Shown here: positions 24,378-33,926 of the stretch, in pieces
How the letters are laid out: the number at the start of each line of letters is the position of its first letter
How positions within the stretch are numbered: position 1 is the first letter of the stretch
Source: JALZHR01 sp036388475
GTDB taxonomy: Bacteria > Acidobacteriota > Blastocatellia > Pyrinomonadales > Pyrinomonadaceae
NCBI GenBank assembly: GCA_036388475.1
Contig: DASVRT010000041.1
Span: 69,376-133,375, forward strand
DNA: 64,000 bases
Direction: 5' to 3'
Notes under the pieces: generated by a model
Database searches by the model: none
Told to the model about the DNA's origin: nothing
What the model saw: the letters and a program-made list of their open reading frames with translations, nothing else
Made by a program: the position numbers and the translations under genes

Positions 24378-27300
24378 ATGCAGAAAAGTTCTACAGCAGC
24401 GGAAAACCGACACGGTCTTTTGCTCGGTCTGTTTGTTTTAGGGTTGGTCGCAGCATTAGTAATACTGCCGTACCAATTCCGTTCGGAGGCTGGTGCCAAG
24501 AAAAATTCCCGGAAGGGCGTAATCGAAAGAACCACGAGCCACGAAGAAGGTTTGGAAAATTACGACATTCGCGCGGACAAATCGGCGTTTGAAAAAATCG
24601 CCGGCTTTCGTCAATCGCAAAACAGAGGCGCGGTCGAGATTGCCGATATCAGAGCCGAATTTGTGAAAGGCGAAGACGTCTTGAAACAGCGCGTCCCGAC
24701 TCTGAAAGTCGATTACAACTCGGACATTCGCACGCCGGAAGTCATCGGTCCCGACGTTAAACGGGGACGCAATTTTCTGACGAGCGCTTCGACGGTGAAG
24801 CATTCCGAGATTCTCCGCAATTTTGCCAAAGAAAATAATTCGTTAATCGGCGCCAGCGACGAGCAGCTCAATGCGCTGAAAGTCACGGCGGATTACACCA
24901 ACCCGGACGGCAATCTTTCGTTTGCGCATCTGGAGCAGTTTATCAACGACGTTCCGGTGTTTCGCGCCGAAATCAAAGCCGGTTTCACGAAACAGGGCGA
25001 GATGATTCGCGTCGTCAACAACCTCGCGCCGGGCTTGGATTACGGCAGTCTTTCAAACGATTTCCGCAACCCGCTCGACGCGGTTAAAAAAGCCGCCGGT
25101 TACATCAATGTCGATGCCGATTCCCTGAATTTAGCCCGCAATGAATCCGCTTCGGACAATTTGAAAGTAACTTTCGGCACGGGCGATTCGGCGACAACGG
25201 CGGAAAAAATGTATTTTCCGACCGAGCCGGGCGTCGCCGTTCCGGCGTGGCGAGTTTTAATCTGGCAGCCGGTCAACGCTTATTACATCATCGTCGATGC
25301 CGAAAACGGCACGATGCTGTGGCGCAAAAACCTGACGGAAGACCAGACGCAGGCGGCGACCTACAACGTTTATGCTAATCCGAACGCGATGATTAACGTC
25401 GCCGACAGCCCGTTTGCCTTAACGCCGGGACCGACGTCGCCGAACGGCACGCAGGGCACGGCGATTGCGCGCACGAACGTGACCAGAATCGGAAACGAAG
25501 CTCCCTATACATTCAACAATAACGGATGGATTACCGACGGCGGCGACAGAACCGACGGCAACGCGGTTCAATCCGGTCTTGACCGCGACGGCGTTGACGG
25601 TGTTGACTTAAACAGCGAAGCCATCAATGCGAGCCGCAACTTTACATACGCATACACGCCGTTTAACCCGAACACGAACACGGGTGATGCGCCGGTGCCC
25701 GTCCCGCAGACGTATCCGGGAAGTGCAGCCCAACAGGGCGGCATCACACAGATGTTCTACATTATGAACTGGTATCACGACGAGCTGTATCGCTTAGGCT
25801 TTACCGAGCAGGCGCGCAACTTCCAGCACAGCAACTTCGGTCGCGGCGGCTTGGAAAACGACCGTGTCAGAGGTGAAGGACAAGACTCGTCGGGCACGAA
25901 CAACGCCAACTTCTCGGCTGGCGCGGACGGCACGCGAGGACGTATGCAGATGTATCTGTGGACGGCTTCGAACCCGGACATTGACGGCAACCTCGATGCC
26001 GACGTGGTCATTCACGAAGTCACGCACGGCACGTCGAACCGCCTGCACGGCAATAACAGCGGTCTTTCGCTGAATATGTCGCGCGGAATGGGCGAAGGCT
26101 GGTCGGATTTCTACGCGCACTGCCTGCTTTCCGAACCGAGCGACCCGATTAACGGCATTTATTCGCTCGGCGGCTACGACACTTATCAGCTGAGCGGCGT
26201 CGGCGCAAACAATTTTTATTACGGTATTCGGCGTTTTCCGAAAGCGGTGATGGCTTTTACGGGCGGTCCGAATAATCGTCCGCACAATCCTTCGACCTTT
26301 GCGGATATTGACGGCTCGACCATTAATCTTAACGACGGTGCTTTTGCGCCTCCGTTTATCGGCGCTGCCGACCAGGTTCACAATGCGGGCGAGGTCTGGA
26401 GCAGCGCTCTGTGGGAAGTCCGCGCGAAAATGGTCACGCGTCTCGGCTGGACGGTCGGCAACCGTAAAGTTTTGCAATTGGTTACCGACGGTATGAAGCT
26501 GGCTCCGCTGGGTCCGACATTTTTGACCGAGCGCGATGCTATCTTAGCGGCGGCGGCGGCAAGCTCGCTGGCACCGGAAGCGGCGGCTGACGTAGCCGAT
26601 GTATGGGGCGGCTTTGCCATCCGCGGTATGGGCTTTTCGGCAAGCATCCAGAACGTCGGTGCCGGTACCGGCAACGCGAGAGTGACGGAAGCTTTCGACC
26701 TGCCTAACCTGCTTCAAACACCGACTTTCAGCGTTTCCGATGCGTCCGGAAACAATAACGGATTCCCCGAACCGGGCGAAACCTTGACGATTACCGTTCC
26801 GCTGACGAATAACACCGGCAACGCCGCGACGGGCGTGACCTTGCAGTTAGTCGGCGGCGGCACGGCGAATTACGGCACGATTGCCAACGGCGGAACCGTC
26901 AGCCAGCAGGTTACTTTCACCGTTCCGGCAGGCACGACCTGCGGCAGCGCGCTGACATTAACCTTCAACGTCAACAGCAGTCTCGGCGCGACGAGCTTTA
27001 CGCGTCCGCTGATTGTCGGCATCCCGAACGTGACGTTCTCCGAAAATTTTGACGGCGCAACCGTTCCGGCGTTTCCGGCGGGCTGGACGTCAACGACGCT
27101 TCAGGGCGGAATTCCGTTCGTGACAACAACGACGAATTCCGATACCGCTCCGAATTCGGCATTCGCAATCGACCCGACGACGGTCGGCGGCGGCACGGAT
27201 TTAACTTCTCCGTCAATTCCGATTACGGCTTCGGCGGCGACCGTTTCCTTCCGCAACCGTTTCGATACGGAAGCCGGCTGGGACGGCGGCGCGCTGGAAA

Positions 27301-28439
27301 TCAGCATCGGCGCCGGCGCGTTCCAGGATATTCTGGTCGCGGGCGGCTCGTTCCTCGAAGGCGGATACAACGACCTTCTCGGCGCGGGCGCGAATAATCC
27401 GATGGCGAATCGTCGCGCGTGGGCTGGCAATTCGGGCGGTTACATCAATACGAAAGTTCTGCTCCCCACAGCGGCAGCCGGACAAAACGTCCGACTTCGC
27501 TTCCGTTTCGGAGCCGACGATAATACAGCCGGAACAGGTCCTAATTCGGGCTGGAACGTCGATACGATTCAGGTCGTCGGCGCTTACAACTGTCCTCCGA
27601 TTGTGGCAAACGTTAAATCGCGCGCCGACTTTGACGGCGACGGCAAAACCGATTTGTCGGTCTTCCGCCCGTCCGATACGGTCTGGTATCTGCAGCGCTC
27701 GACTGCCGGCTTTACCGCCACGCAGTTCGGCGTGGCTTCGGATGTCCTGACGCCGGGCGATTTTGACGGCGACGGCAAAACCGATGTGGCGGTTTGGCGT
27801 CCTTCGACCGGAACCTGGTTCCGTCTGAATTCGTCAAACGGAACGTTTGTCGGTGCGCAATTCGGTCAGAACGGTGATATTCCCGTGCCGGGCGACTTTG
27901 ACGGCGACGCTAAAGACGATTTGGCGGTCTGGCGTCCTTTGACCGGCGATTGGTTCCGTATCAATTCCGTGAACGGACAGTTTGTGGCGACGCAGTTTGG
28001 CGCGAACGGCGACCGTCCGGTGAGCGGCGATTACGACGGCGACGGCAAAGATGATTTGGCTGTCTTCCGTCCGTCGGATACGACCTGGTATCGTATCAAC
28101 AGCTCAAACGGAGTCTTCTCCGGCGTCTCGTTCGGCTTGGCAAGCGATTTGGTCGCTCCCGCCGATTACGACGGCGACAATAAGGAAGACATCTGCGTTT
28201 TCCGTCCGAGTGACGGTACGTGGTATCGCTTGAACTCGAACGGCGGCGCTTTAGTTGTTACACAGTTCGGCGCGAACGGCGACGTTCCGGTTCCGGGCGA
28301 TTACGACGGCGACGGTAAAGACGACCAGGCTGTTTTCAGAAACGGCACCTGGTATATGAATCGTTCGACGGCTGGATTTGCGGGAGCCGCGTTCGGATTG
28401 TCAACCGACCGCGCGATTCCCAAACAATACATCCCGTAG
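24378..28439 (+). CDS. Secreted M36 fungalysin metallopeptidase with FG-GAP repeats (copy 1)
   Basis: A 1353-residue exported endopeptidase. N-terminal hydrophobic segment (LLGLFVLGLVAALVILP), FTP-type propeptide (about 140-320), and a fungalysin catalytic domain with H546-E-V-T-H550 and the third ligand E573 (GMGEGWSDF). A CARDB-like beta domain (about 790-880) with a PEPGE motif follows, then a jelly-roll-like domain (about 890-1070). The last 280 residues hold six or seven FG-GAP/VCBS repeats (DFDGDGKTDLSVFRP, WYRINSSNG, TQFG), which probably form a beta-propeller and bind calcium. It is about 60-70% similar by eye to the next gene and behind the same leader. Terminators follow. Confidence 0.92.
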   Translation: MQKSSTAAENRHGLLLGLFVLGLVAALVILPYQFRSEAGAKKNSRKGVIERTTSHEEGLENYDIRADKSAFEKIAGFRQSQNRGAVEIADIRAEFVKGEDVLKQRVPTLKVDYNSDIRTPEVIGPDVKRGRNFLTSASTVKHSEILRNFAKENNSLIGASDEQLNALKVTADYTNPDGNLSFAHLEQFINDVPVFRAEIKAGFTKQGEMIRVVNNLAPGLDYGSLSNDFRNPLDAVKKAAGYINVDADSLNLARNESASDNLKVTFGTGDSATTAEKMYFPTEPGVAVPAWRVLIWQPVNAYYIIVDAENGTMLWRKNLTEDQTQAATYNVYANPNAMINVADSPFALTPGPTSPNGTQGTAIARTNVTRIGNEAPYTFNNNGWITDGGDRTDGNAVQSGLDRDGVDGVDLNSEAINASRNFTYAYTPFNPNTNTGDAPVPVPQTYPGSAAQQGGITQMFYIMNWYHDELYRLGFTEQARNFQHSNFGRGGLENDRVRGEGQDSSGTNNANFSAGADGTRGRMQMYLWTASNPDIDGNLDADVVIHEVTHGTSNRLHGNNSGLSLNMSRGMGEGWSDFYAHCLLSEPSDPINGIYSLGGYDTYQLSGVGANNFYYGIRRFPKAVMAFTGGPNNRPHNPSTFADIDGSTINLNDGAFAPPFIGAADQVHNAGEVWSSALWEVRAKMVTRLGWTVGNRKVLQLVTDGMKLAPLGPTFLTERDAILAAAAASSLAPEAAADVADVWGGFAIRGMGFSASIQNVGAGTGNARVTEAFDLPNLLQTPTFSVSDASGNNNGFPEPGETLTITVPLTNNTGNAATGVTLQLVGGGTANYGTIANGGTVSQQVTFTVPAGTTCGSALTLTFNVNSSLGATSFTRPLIVGIPNVTFSENFDGATVPAFPAGWTSTTLQGGIPFVTTTTNSDTAPNSAFAIDPTTVGGGTDLTSPSIPITASAATVSFRNRFDTEAGWDGGALEISIGAGAFQDILVAGGSFLEGGYNDLLGAGANNPMANRRAWAGNSGGYINTKVLLPTAAAGQNVRLRFRFGADDNTAGTGPNSGWNVDTIQVVGAYNCPPIVANVKSRADFDGDGKTDLSVFRPSDTVWYLQRSTAGFTATQFGVASDVLTPGDFDGDGKTDVAVWRPSTGTWFRLNSSNGTFVGAQFGQNGDIPVPGDFDGDAKDDLAVWRPLTGDWFRINSVNGQFVATQFGANGDRPVSGDYDGDGKDDLAVFRPSDTTWYRINSSNGVFSGVSFGLASDLVAPADYDGDNKEDICVFRPSDGTWYRLNSNGGALVVTQFGANGDVPVPGDYDGDGKDDQAVFRNGTWYMNRSTAGFAGAAFGLSTDRAIPKQYIP

Positions 28440-28447
28440 AAACCAAC

Positions 28448-28502
28448 AATAACGGAAAGAAGAAACCGCAAGCGAGTTGTTCAGACGCTTCTTTCCGTTA
28501 TT
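28448..28502 (+). terminator. Long hairpin after M36 copy 1
   Basis: 15-bp perfect stem (28448-28462 with 28488-28502, containing AACGGAAAGAAG) and a 25-nt loop. It follows the stop codon directly and is backed up by a second hairpin at 28512. Confidence 0.65.
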
Positions 28503-28511
28503 CTTAAATTG

Positions 28512-28554
28512 AAAAAGTCTGTTAATCATTTACTATCCGGTTAACAGACTTTTT
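28512..28554 (+). terminator. Intrinsic terminator after M36 copy 1
   Basis: 14-bp stem AAAAAGTCTGTTAA / TTAACAGACTTTTT with a T-rich end. Beyond it, 28560-28930 is AT-rich and without any gene; it holds only the promoter and leader of the next gene. Confidence 0.75.
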
Positions 28555-28728
28555 CTCTCGGTTAATCTTTTAATGCCGGATTACCTTTGGCAAATAAAAA
28601 CGCTTTCGGAAAATTAAGTTCAGGAAATTTATTCGGTTGCCTAAGCCGTCGGATTAATAATGAAATTTTTTTAAGGCTCCGATAAAAAACTTTGATTGAA
28701 GTTTTTGAGAAACATTGTTGAATTCAGT

Positions 28729-28757
28729 TTGACGATAAGCGAAATTTTTGCTAAAAA
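28729..28757 (+). promoter_or_regulatory. Promoter of the second M36 fungalysin
   Basis: TTGACG (28729-28734), 17-nt spacer, TAAAAA (28752-28757). The leader would be about 255 nt, close in length to that of copy 1, although only the last 85 nt are alike. Confidence 0.45.
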
Positions 28758-28937
28758 ATACAGGTCATTCTTTATTAATTTATCCAAATCAAATATTCTC
28801 GTCTGATTCCGAAGCGGCACCGCTTGTCTTCTAAATCGCGATAGTTTTGTTTGATGAATCTTTCCGACAACGAAAAGGGTCTAATTTACTAGTATTTCAT
28901 TCTACAAGTTTTCAATGTCGATAATCTTCTTTGTTCC

Positions 28938-29022
28938 GTCCTTATATTTTTAAGGTCATAAATTAAAACTACCCGAAGTGAGTAGTATGAAATTCCCGTT
29001 ATTAGCTTTAGGAGGCTTATAA
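28938..29022 (+). promoter_or_regulatory. Conserved 5' leader element, copy 2
   Basis: Same order of elements as at 24296: CCTTA-TATTTT-TAAGG hairpin (28940-28955), ACTAC/GTAGT hairpin (28968-28986) with a longer loop, CCCGTTATTAG, and TTTAGGAGG. No known riboswitch class is recognised. Confidence 0.6.
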
Positions 29023-32000
29023 ATGCAAAAAAGTTCTACAGCAGACAACCGTAAAGGTCTCCTGCTGACCCTTGTTGTTCTCGGATTGTTTGCGGCGCTG
29101 ATTATTCTGCCGTATCAATTCCGTTCGGAGGCTGGTGCCAATCAAAACACCAACCCCAAAGGGCTTTTCGACCGAACTGAATCGAGTGGAGAGCCGATGT
29201 ACGATATTCGTGAAGACCAAAGCAAAGCCGCCGGGCAGGCGCTCGTCGAATTCCGTCAAAAACTCGGAAAAGACGCCGTGGCGGTCGCTAACGATAGAGA
29301 AAAATTCGTTCGTGCGGAAGAAGCTCTGAAACAAAGACTGCCGCACGCGAAAGTCGAATATAACAACGACATTCGCATTCCCGAAGTTATCACTCCCGAC
29401 GTTTGGAGAAGCAAAACCGACTTCCTGACGCCGCCTTCAGATGTGAAACGCTCGGACATTCTCCGCGGCTTTATCAAACAAAACAATGAATTAGTCGGAA
29501 TGACGAATCAGCAGATTGACTCGCTGAAAACATTTGCCGATTACACCAATCCGGACGGCAATCTTTCGTTTGTCGAGCTTGACCAGGAAATCAACGGCAT
29601 TCCCGTTTTCCGCGGCGAAGTCAAAGCCGGTTTCGCCAAAAACGGTCAGATGATTCGCGTCGTCAACAACCTCGCGCCGGGCTTGGATTACGGCAGTCTT
29701 TCGACCGATTTCCGCAACCCGCTCGACGCCGTTAAAAAAGCCGCCGGTTACATTAACCATCAGCTTTCGACCGGCGACGTTTCGCGCAACGATGCGGAAT
29801 CAACCGATTTGAAAGTCGTTTTCGGCACGGGCGATTCGGCGACGACCGCCGAGAAAATGTATTTTCCGACCGAGCCGGGCGTCGCAATTCCGGCGTGGAG
29901 AGTTATGATTTATCAGCCGGTCGATGCTTATTACGTCATCGTCGATGCCGAAAACGGCACGATGCTCTGGCGTAAAAACCTGGTTGCAGACCAGACGCAG
30001 TCGGCGACTTATCAGGTTTACGGCAACCCGAACGCATTTATCAACGCTGGCGACAGCCCGGCACCGCTGTCACCCGGACCCGCCAACCCGACATTGGGAA
30101 CGCAGGGAACGGTTATTCCCAGAACCAGCGTCACCAGAATCGGTAATGAAGCGCCGTTTACGTTCAACAATAACGGCTGGATTACTGACGGTCAGAATAT
30201 TACAGACGGAAACGCGGTTGAGGCTGGTCTTGACCTCATCGCGCCGGATGGCGTCGATGCTCCTGTGACCGGCGCTCCGAACCGTACTTTCACTTCTTTG
30301 TGGAATCCGCCGCCGGGAGCCGGCACTGATGCCCCGACGGCTGCCGAAGCGCAGCGCGGCGCGGTCATCCAGATGTTCTACGTGATGAACTGGTACCACG
30401 ACGAGCTGTATCGCTTAGGCTTTACCGAGCAGGCGCGCAACTTCCAGCACAGCAACTTCGGTCGCGGCGGCGTGGAAAACGACCGCGTCAGAGCTGAAGG
30501 TCAGGATTCGTCAGGTACGAATAACGCTAACTTTTTAACCGGAGCCGACGGTGCTCGCGGACGTATGCAGATGTATGTCTGGACAGGTCCGACTCCCGAC
30601 TATGACGGAACGGGCGATGCCGAAGTTATCATCCACGAAGTCACGCACGGCACGTCGAATCGCCTGCACGGCAACGGCAGCGGTCTCGGAAATCAGGGCG
30701 CGATGATGGGTGAAGGCTGGGGCGACTGGTACGGCATCAGTATGCTGTCAGAACCGACCGACCCGATTAACGGTGCTTACACGACCGGCGGCTATGCGAC
30801 TTACCTGATTGCGGCTGGCTTTACCTCGAATTATTATCACGGCATCCGTCGTTTCCCGAAAGCGCCTATCGCTTTCACCGGACCGAACGGTTTGCCGCAT
30901 AACCCGCTGACGTTCCGTTACATCAATACGGGCTGCGATACGCTCATCGGAACGACGACGACGAATCCGAACAGCGCGTATCCGCGTGGTCCGGTCGGCA
31001 CGGTCGGCTCGTGCTCGCAGGTGCACAACGCCGGTGAAATCTGGTCGAGCGCGCTGTGGGAAGTCCGCGCCCTGATGATTACTCGTCAAGGCTGGGCTAT
31101 CGGCAACCGCAAAGCTATGCAGGTCGTTCTCGACGGCATGAAGCTTGCCCCGCTTAACCCGACAATGCTTCAGGAACGCGATGCTATCATCACGGCGGCG
31201 GCGGCTCTCCCGGTGCAGCCGGAAGCCTCGGCTGACGTGGCTGATGTCCGCGAAGGCTTCCGCCGTCGCGGTATGGGCTTCTCGGCGAGCGTTCAGTCGG
31301 CATCGGCTGTCACCGAAGCGTTCGATTTCCCGAACGTTGTGATGACGAATCCGTTCTCGGTCAGCGACTCGTCGGGCGACAACGACGGCTATCCCGAACC
31401 GGGCGAAAACGTTCTGTTAAGCGTGGCGGTTACCAATACGACCGGCTCGACCATCAATAACGTGGTCGGAACCGTGACCGGCGGCGGCAGCGCCAACTAC
31501 GGCAACATCGCGGACGGCGCAACCGTTACCCGTCAGATTCCCTACACTGTTCCGGCAGGAGCGACGTGCGGAACTATGCATCAGGTTTCAATTGTCGTCA
31601 GCAGCGATGCCGGCGCGCAACTGCCGCAAACCAGAGAATTCAGACTCGGCGCACCCGTCGGCGGCGCACCGGCGACGTTCTCGAATGCGGCGCCGATTAC
31701 CATTAACGATAACGCGGCGGCTACTCCGTATCCGTCCAATGTCACGGTTTCGGGTCTGACAGGCAATAAGGTTCTCAGACTTAATCTTAACGGTTTGACG
31801 CACACCTTCCCGGCAGACATCGACATTCTGTTAGTCGGTCCCGGCGGACAGAAGTTTGTGGTTATGTCCGATATGGGCGGCAGTGATGACGTCGCAAATA
31901 TTAACGTGTCGCTAACTGACACGGCGACCAGCGCGTTGCCGACGGCACTTTTGACAACCGGCACATACAGACCGGGCAATACCGATACGACAACGGATGT

Positions 32001-33048
32001 TATGCCTGCCCCGGCACCGGCGGCTCCATATAACAACCCCGCACCGGCAGGAACGGCGACGTTTGCCTCCACCTTCGGTTCGGACGGTTCCGCGATGAAC
32101 GGAACCTGGGCGCTATACGTCAAAGACGACGCCGGCACCGACATCGGAGCATTAGCAGGCGGCTGGTCGTTGACCTTCGAAGCCAACGACTTCGTTTGTA
32201 TCGTTGACCCGCAAGCGTCGAATACGCGCGCGGACTTTGACGGCGACGGCAAAACCGATTTGTCGGTCTTCCGCCCGGCGGAAGGCAACTGGTATCTGCA
32301 ACGCTCGACTGCCGGCTTTAGCGCCGTTCAGTTCGGCGCGTCTGCCGATACGCTTGTCCCGGCGGATTACGACGGCGACGGCAAAACCGATATTGCGGTG
32401 TTCCGTAACGGTACGTGGTATCGTCTGAATTCGTCGAACGGCGCGTTTAGCGCTCCGTCCTTCGGTCAAGCCGGCGATATTCCGCAGGCAGCCGATTACG
32501 ACGGCGACGGCAAAGCGGACGTTACCGTCTTCCGTCCTTCGACGGGCGACTGGTATCGTATTAACAGCTCGAACGGAGCATTTGATAAGCAGCATTTCGG
32601 CATCAACGGCGATAAGCCGGTGGTCGGAGACTACGACGGCGACAACAAAGCCGACGTTGCCGTTTTCCGTCCGTCGGATGCGACCTGGTATCGTCTGAAT
32701 TCAAACGGCGGAGCGCTTGTCGTGGCGCAGTTCGGTTTAGCGACCGACCTGCCGGTTCCGGCGGATTATAACGGAGACAATAAGGACGACCTGGCTGTCT
32801 TCCGTCCGTCAAACGGCACCTGGTACATCGCCAGAGCGACCGGCGTTCCTGCGCAGAATTTCGACACGGTGCAGTTCGGCGCGAACGGCGACGTTCCGGT
32901 TCCGGGCGATTATGACGGCGACGGTAAATACGACCAGGCTGTCTATCGCGGCGGAACCTGGTATCTGAACCGTTCGACGAGCGGATTCTCAGCTGCCGGC
33001 TTCGGCGTGGCAAGCGACAGAGCCGTTCCGAAATCCTACATTCCGTAA
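29023..33048 (+). CDS. Secreted M36 fungalysin metallopeptidase with P-domain-like and FG-GAP repeats (copy 2)
   Basis: A 1341-residue paralogue of the preceding gene with the same N-terminal anchor, propeptide and fungalysin core (H538-E-V-T-H542, E564 in GEGWGD). It differs after the CARDB-like PEPGE domain: instead of the jelly-roll it has a proprotein-convertase P-domain-like module (about 880-1055; LTHTFPADIDILLVGP, NGTWALYVKDDAGTD). The same FG-GAP/VCBS tail follows (about 1065-1341) and ends AVPKSYIP versus AIPKQYIP. The catalytic ends and tails are near-identical while the middle was exchanged, so domain shuffling accompanied the duplication. Confidence 0.92.
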   Translation: MQKSSTADNRKGLLLTLVVLGLFAALIILPYQFRSEAGANQNTNPKGLFDRTESSGEPMYDIREDQSKAAGQALVEFRQKLGKDAVAVANDREKFVRAEEALKQRLPHAKVEYNNDIRIPEVITPDVWRSKTDFLTPPSDVKRSDILRGFIKQNNELVGMTNQQIDSLKTFADYTNPDGNLSFVELDQEINGIPVFRGEVKAGFAKNGQMIRVVNNLAPGLDYGSLSTDFRNPLDAVKKAAGYINHQLSTGDVSRNDAESTDLKVVFGTGDSATTAEKMYFPTEPGVAIPAWRVMIYQPVDAYYVIVDAENGTMLWRKNLVADQTQSATYQVYGNPNAFINAGDSPAPLSPGPANPTLGTQGTVIPRTSVTRIGNEAPFTFNNNGWITDGQNITDGNAVEAGLDLIAPDGVDAPVTGAPNRTFTSLWNPPPGAGTDAPTAAEAQRGAVIQMFYVMNWYHDELYRLGFTEQARNFQHSNFGRGGVENDRVRAEGQDSSGTNNANFLTGADGARGRMQMYVWTGPTPDYDGTGDAEVIIHEVTHGTSNRLHGNGSGLGNQGAMMGEGWGDWYGISMLSEPTDPINGAYTTGGYATYLIAAGFTSNYYHGIRRFPKAPIAFTGPNGLPHNPLTFRYINTGCDTLIGTTTTNPNSAYPRGPVGTVGSCSQVHNAGEIWSSALWEVRALMITRQGWAIGNRKAMQVVLDGMKLAPLNPTMLQERDAIITAAAALPVQPEASADVADVREGFRRRGMGFSASVQSASAVTEAFDFPNVVMTNPFSVSDSSGDNDGYPEPGENVLLSVAVTNTTGSTINNVVGTVTGGGSANYGNIADGATVTRQIPYTVPAGATCGTMHQVSIVVSSDAGAQLPQTREFRLGAPVGGAPATFSNAAPITINDNAAATPYPSNVTVSGLTGNKVLRLNLNGLTHTFPADIDILLVGPGGQKFVVMSDMGGSDDVANINVSLTDTATSALPTALLTTGTYRPGNTDTTTDVMPAPAPAAPYNNPAPAGTATFASTFGSDGSAMNGTWALYVKDDAGTDIGALAGGWSLTFEANDFVCIVDPQASNTRADFDGDGKTDLSVFRPAEGNWYLQRSTAGFSAVQFGASADTLVPADYDGDGKTDIAVFRNGTWYRLNSSNGAFSAPSFGQAGDIPQAADYDGDGKADVTVFRPSTGDWYRINSSNGAFDKQHFGINGDKPVVGDYDGDNKADVAVFRPSDATWYRLNSNGGALVVAQFGLATDLPVPADYNGDNKDDLAVFRPSNGTWYIARATGVPAQNFDTVQFGANGDVPVPGDYDGDGKYDQAVYRGGTWYLNRSTSGFSAAGFGVASDRAVPKSYIP

Positions 33049-33058
33049 CTTGAGGCGT

Positions 33059-33146
33059 GATAAACGGAGAGTTGAGTTTTAATTTTCCGTTTATCCTTAA
33101 AATTGAGAAAGGCTGGCGCCGGATTATTTCGAGCGTCAGCCTTTTT
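33059..33146 (+). terminator. Two hairpins ending the M36 pair
   Basis: GATAAACGGA (33059-33068) pairs with TCCGTTTATC (33086-33095). Then GGCTGGCGC (33111-33119) pairs with GCGTCAGCC (33133-33141) and is followed by TTTTT, a standard intrinsic terminator. Confidence 0.75.
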
Positions 33147-33266
33147 CTTTTCGGGTTTTCTTTTGGAACTTTTTTTCGCGCCGGTTCGTAAGAACTGTTT
33201 GACAAAGCGGGATTTGGGCTTTGTTGCTTTGAACGGAAAGCAATTGTTTTTCGGAGAAATCAAACA

Positions 33267-33860
33267 TTGGAAGCTGTAAAAGCATTAGCTGGCAGTCAGG
33301 GAGCTGACCTCGTGCGGCGTTGCCGAGCCGGAGACGGCACGGCTTGGGAGGAGATTGTGACGACGTTTTCGCGCCGCATTTTCAATCTTGCCTACCGGTT
33401 TACGTCGAGCGTTGACGCCGCCGAAGATTTGACTCAGGAGGTCTTTGTCAGGATTTATCGCACGCTCGACCAATACGACGCGAAGCACGGCGATTTGTCG
33501 AATTGGCTGATGCGGCTGGCGCGGAATTTGATTATCGACGATTACCGGCATCGGCAGCGCAACCCGCAGGATTCGATGGCGGACGACGTGGAAGACCACG
33601 TTTTTCACCTGCGCTCGGTCGGCGGCTCGGTGCATAAGGAAATTGAGCGGCGCGAGCTGGCGCGGCAGGTGCAGGAAGGAATCGACAAGCTGCCGCCCGA
33701 TTTGCGAACTTGCGTTATTTTGCGCGACATCGAAGAATTGAGTTATCAGGAAATCGTAGATTTATTAAAAATTCCCGAAGGCACGGTGAAATCGCGCATT
33801 AATCGAGGACGAATAGAACTGGCGAAAATTTTGCGCCGGATGCGCATCGTAAGTATGTAG
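33267..33860 (+). CDS. ECF-type RNA polymerase sigma factor (RpoE-like)
   Basis: A 197-residue sigma-70 factor with region 2 (RRIFNLAYRFTSSVDAAEDLTQEVFVRIYR, given here only by its DAAEDLTQEVF core) and region 4 (LPPDLRTCVILRDIEELSYQEIVDLL, SRINRGRIEL). It directs polymerase to a regulon that probably includes this operon. The start is TTG at 33267 with GGAG about 12 nt upstream. The next gene encodes a zinc-finger anti-sigma factor, the usual arrangement. Confidence 0.92.
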   Translation: MEAVKALAGSQGADLVRRCRAGDGTAWEEIVTTFSRRIFNLAYRFTSSVDAAEDLTQEVFVRIYRTLDQYDAKHGDLSNWLMRLARNLIIDDYRHRQRNPQDSMADDVEDHVFHLRSVGGSVHKEIERRELARQVQEGIDKLPPDLRTCVILRDIEELSYQEIVDLLKIPEGTVKSRINRGRIELAKILRRMRIVSM

Positions 33861-33926
33861 CAAAACGAATATGAAAATAGAAATGTCCGGTTAGAAAAGT
33901 TTGGGGAAAAAGTTTTAGGTTGTTTT

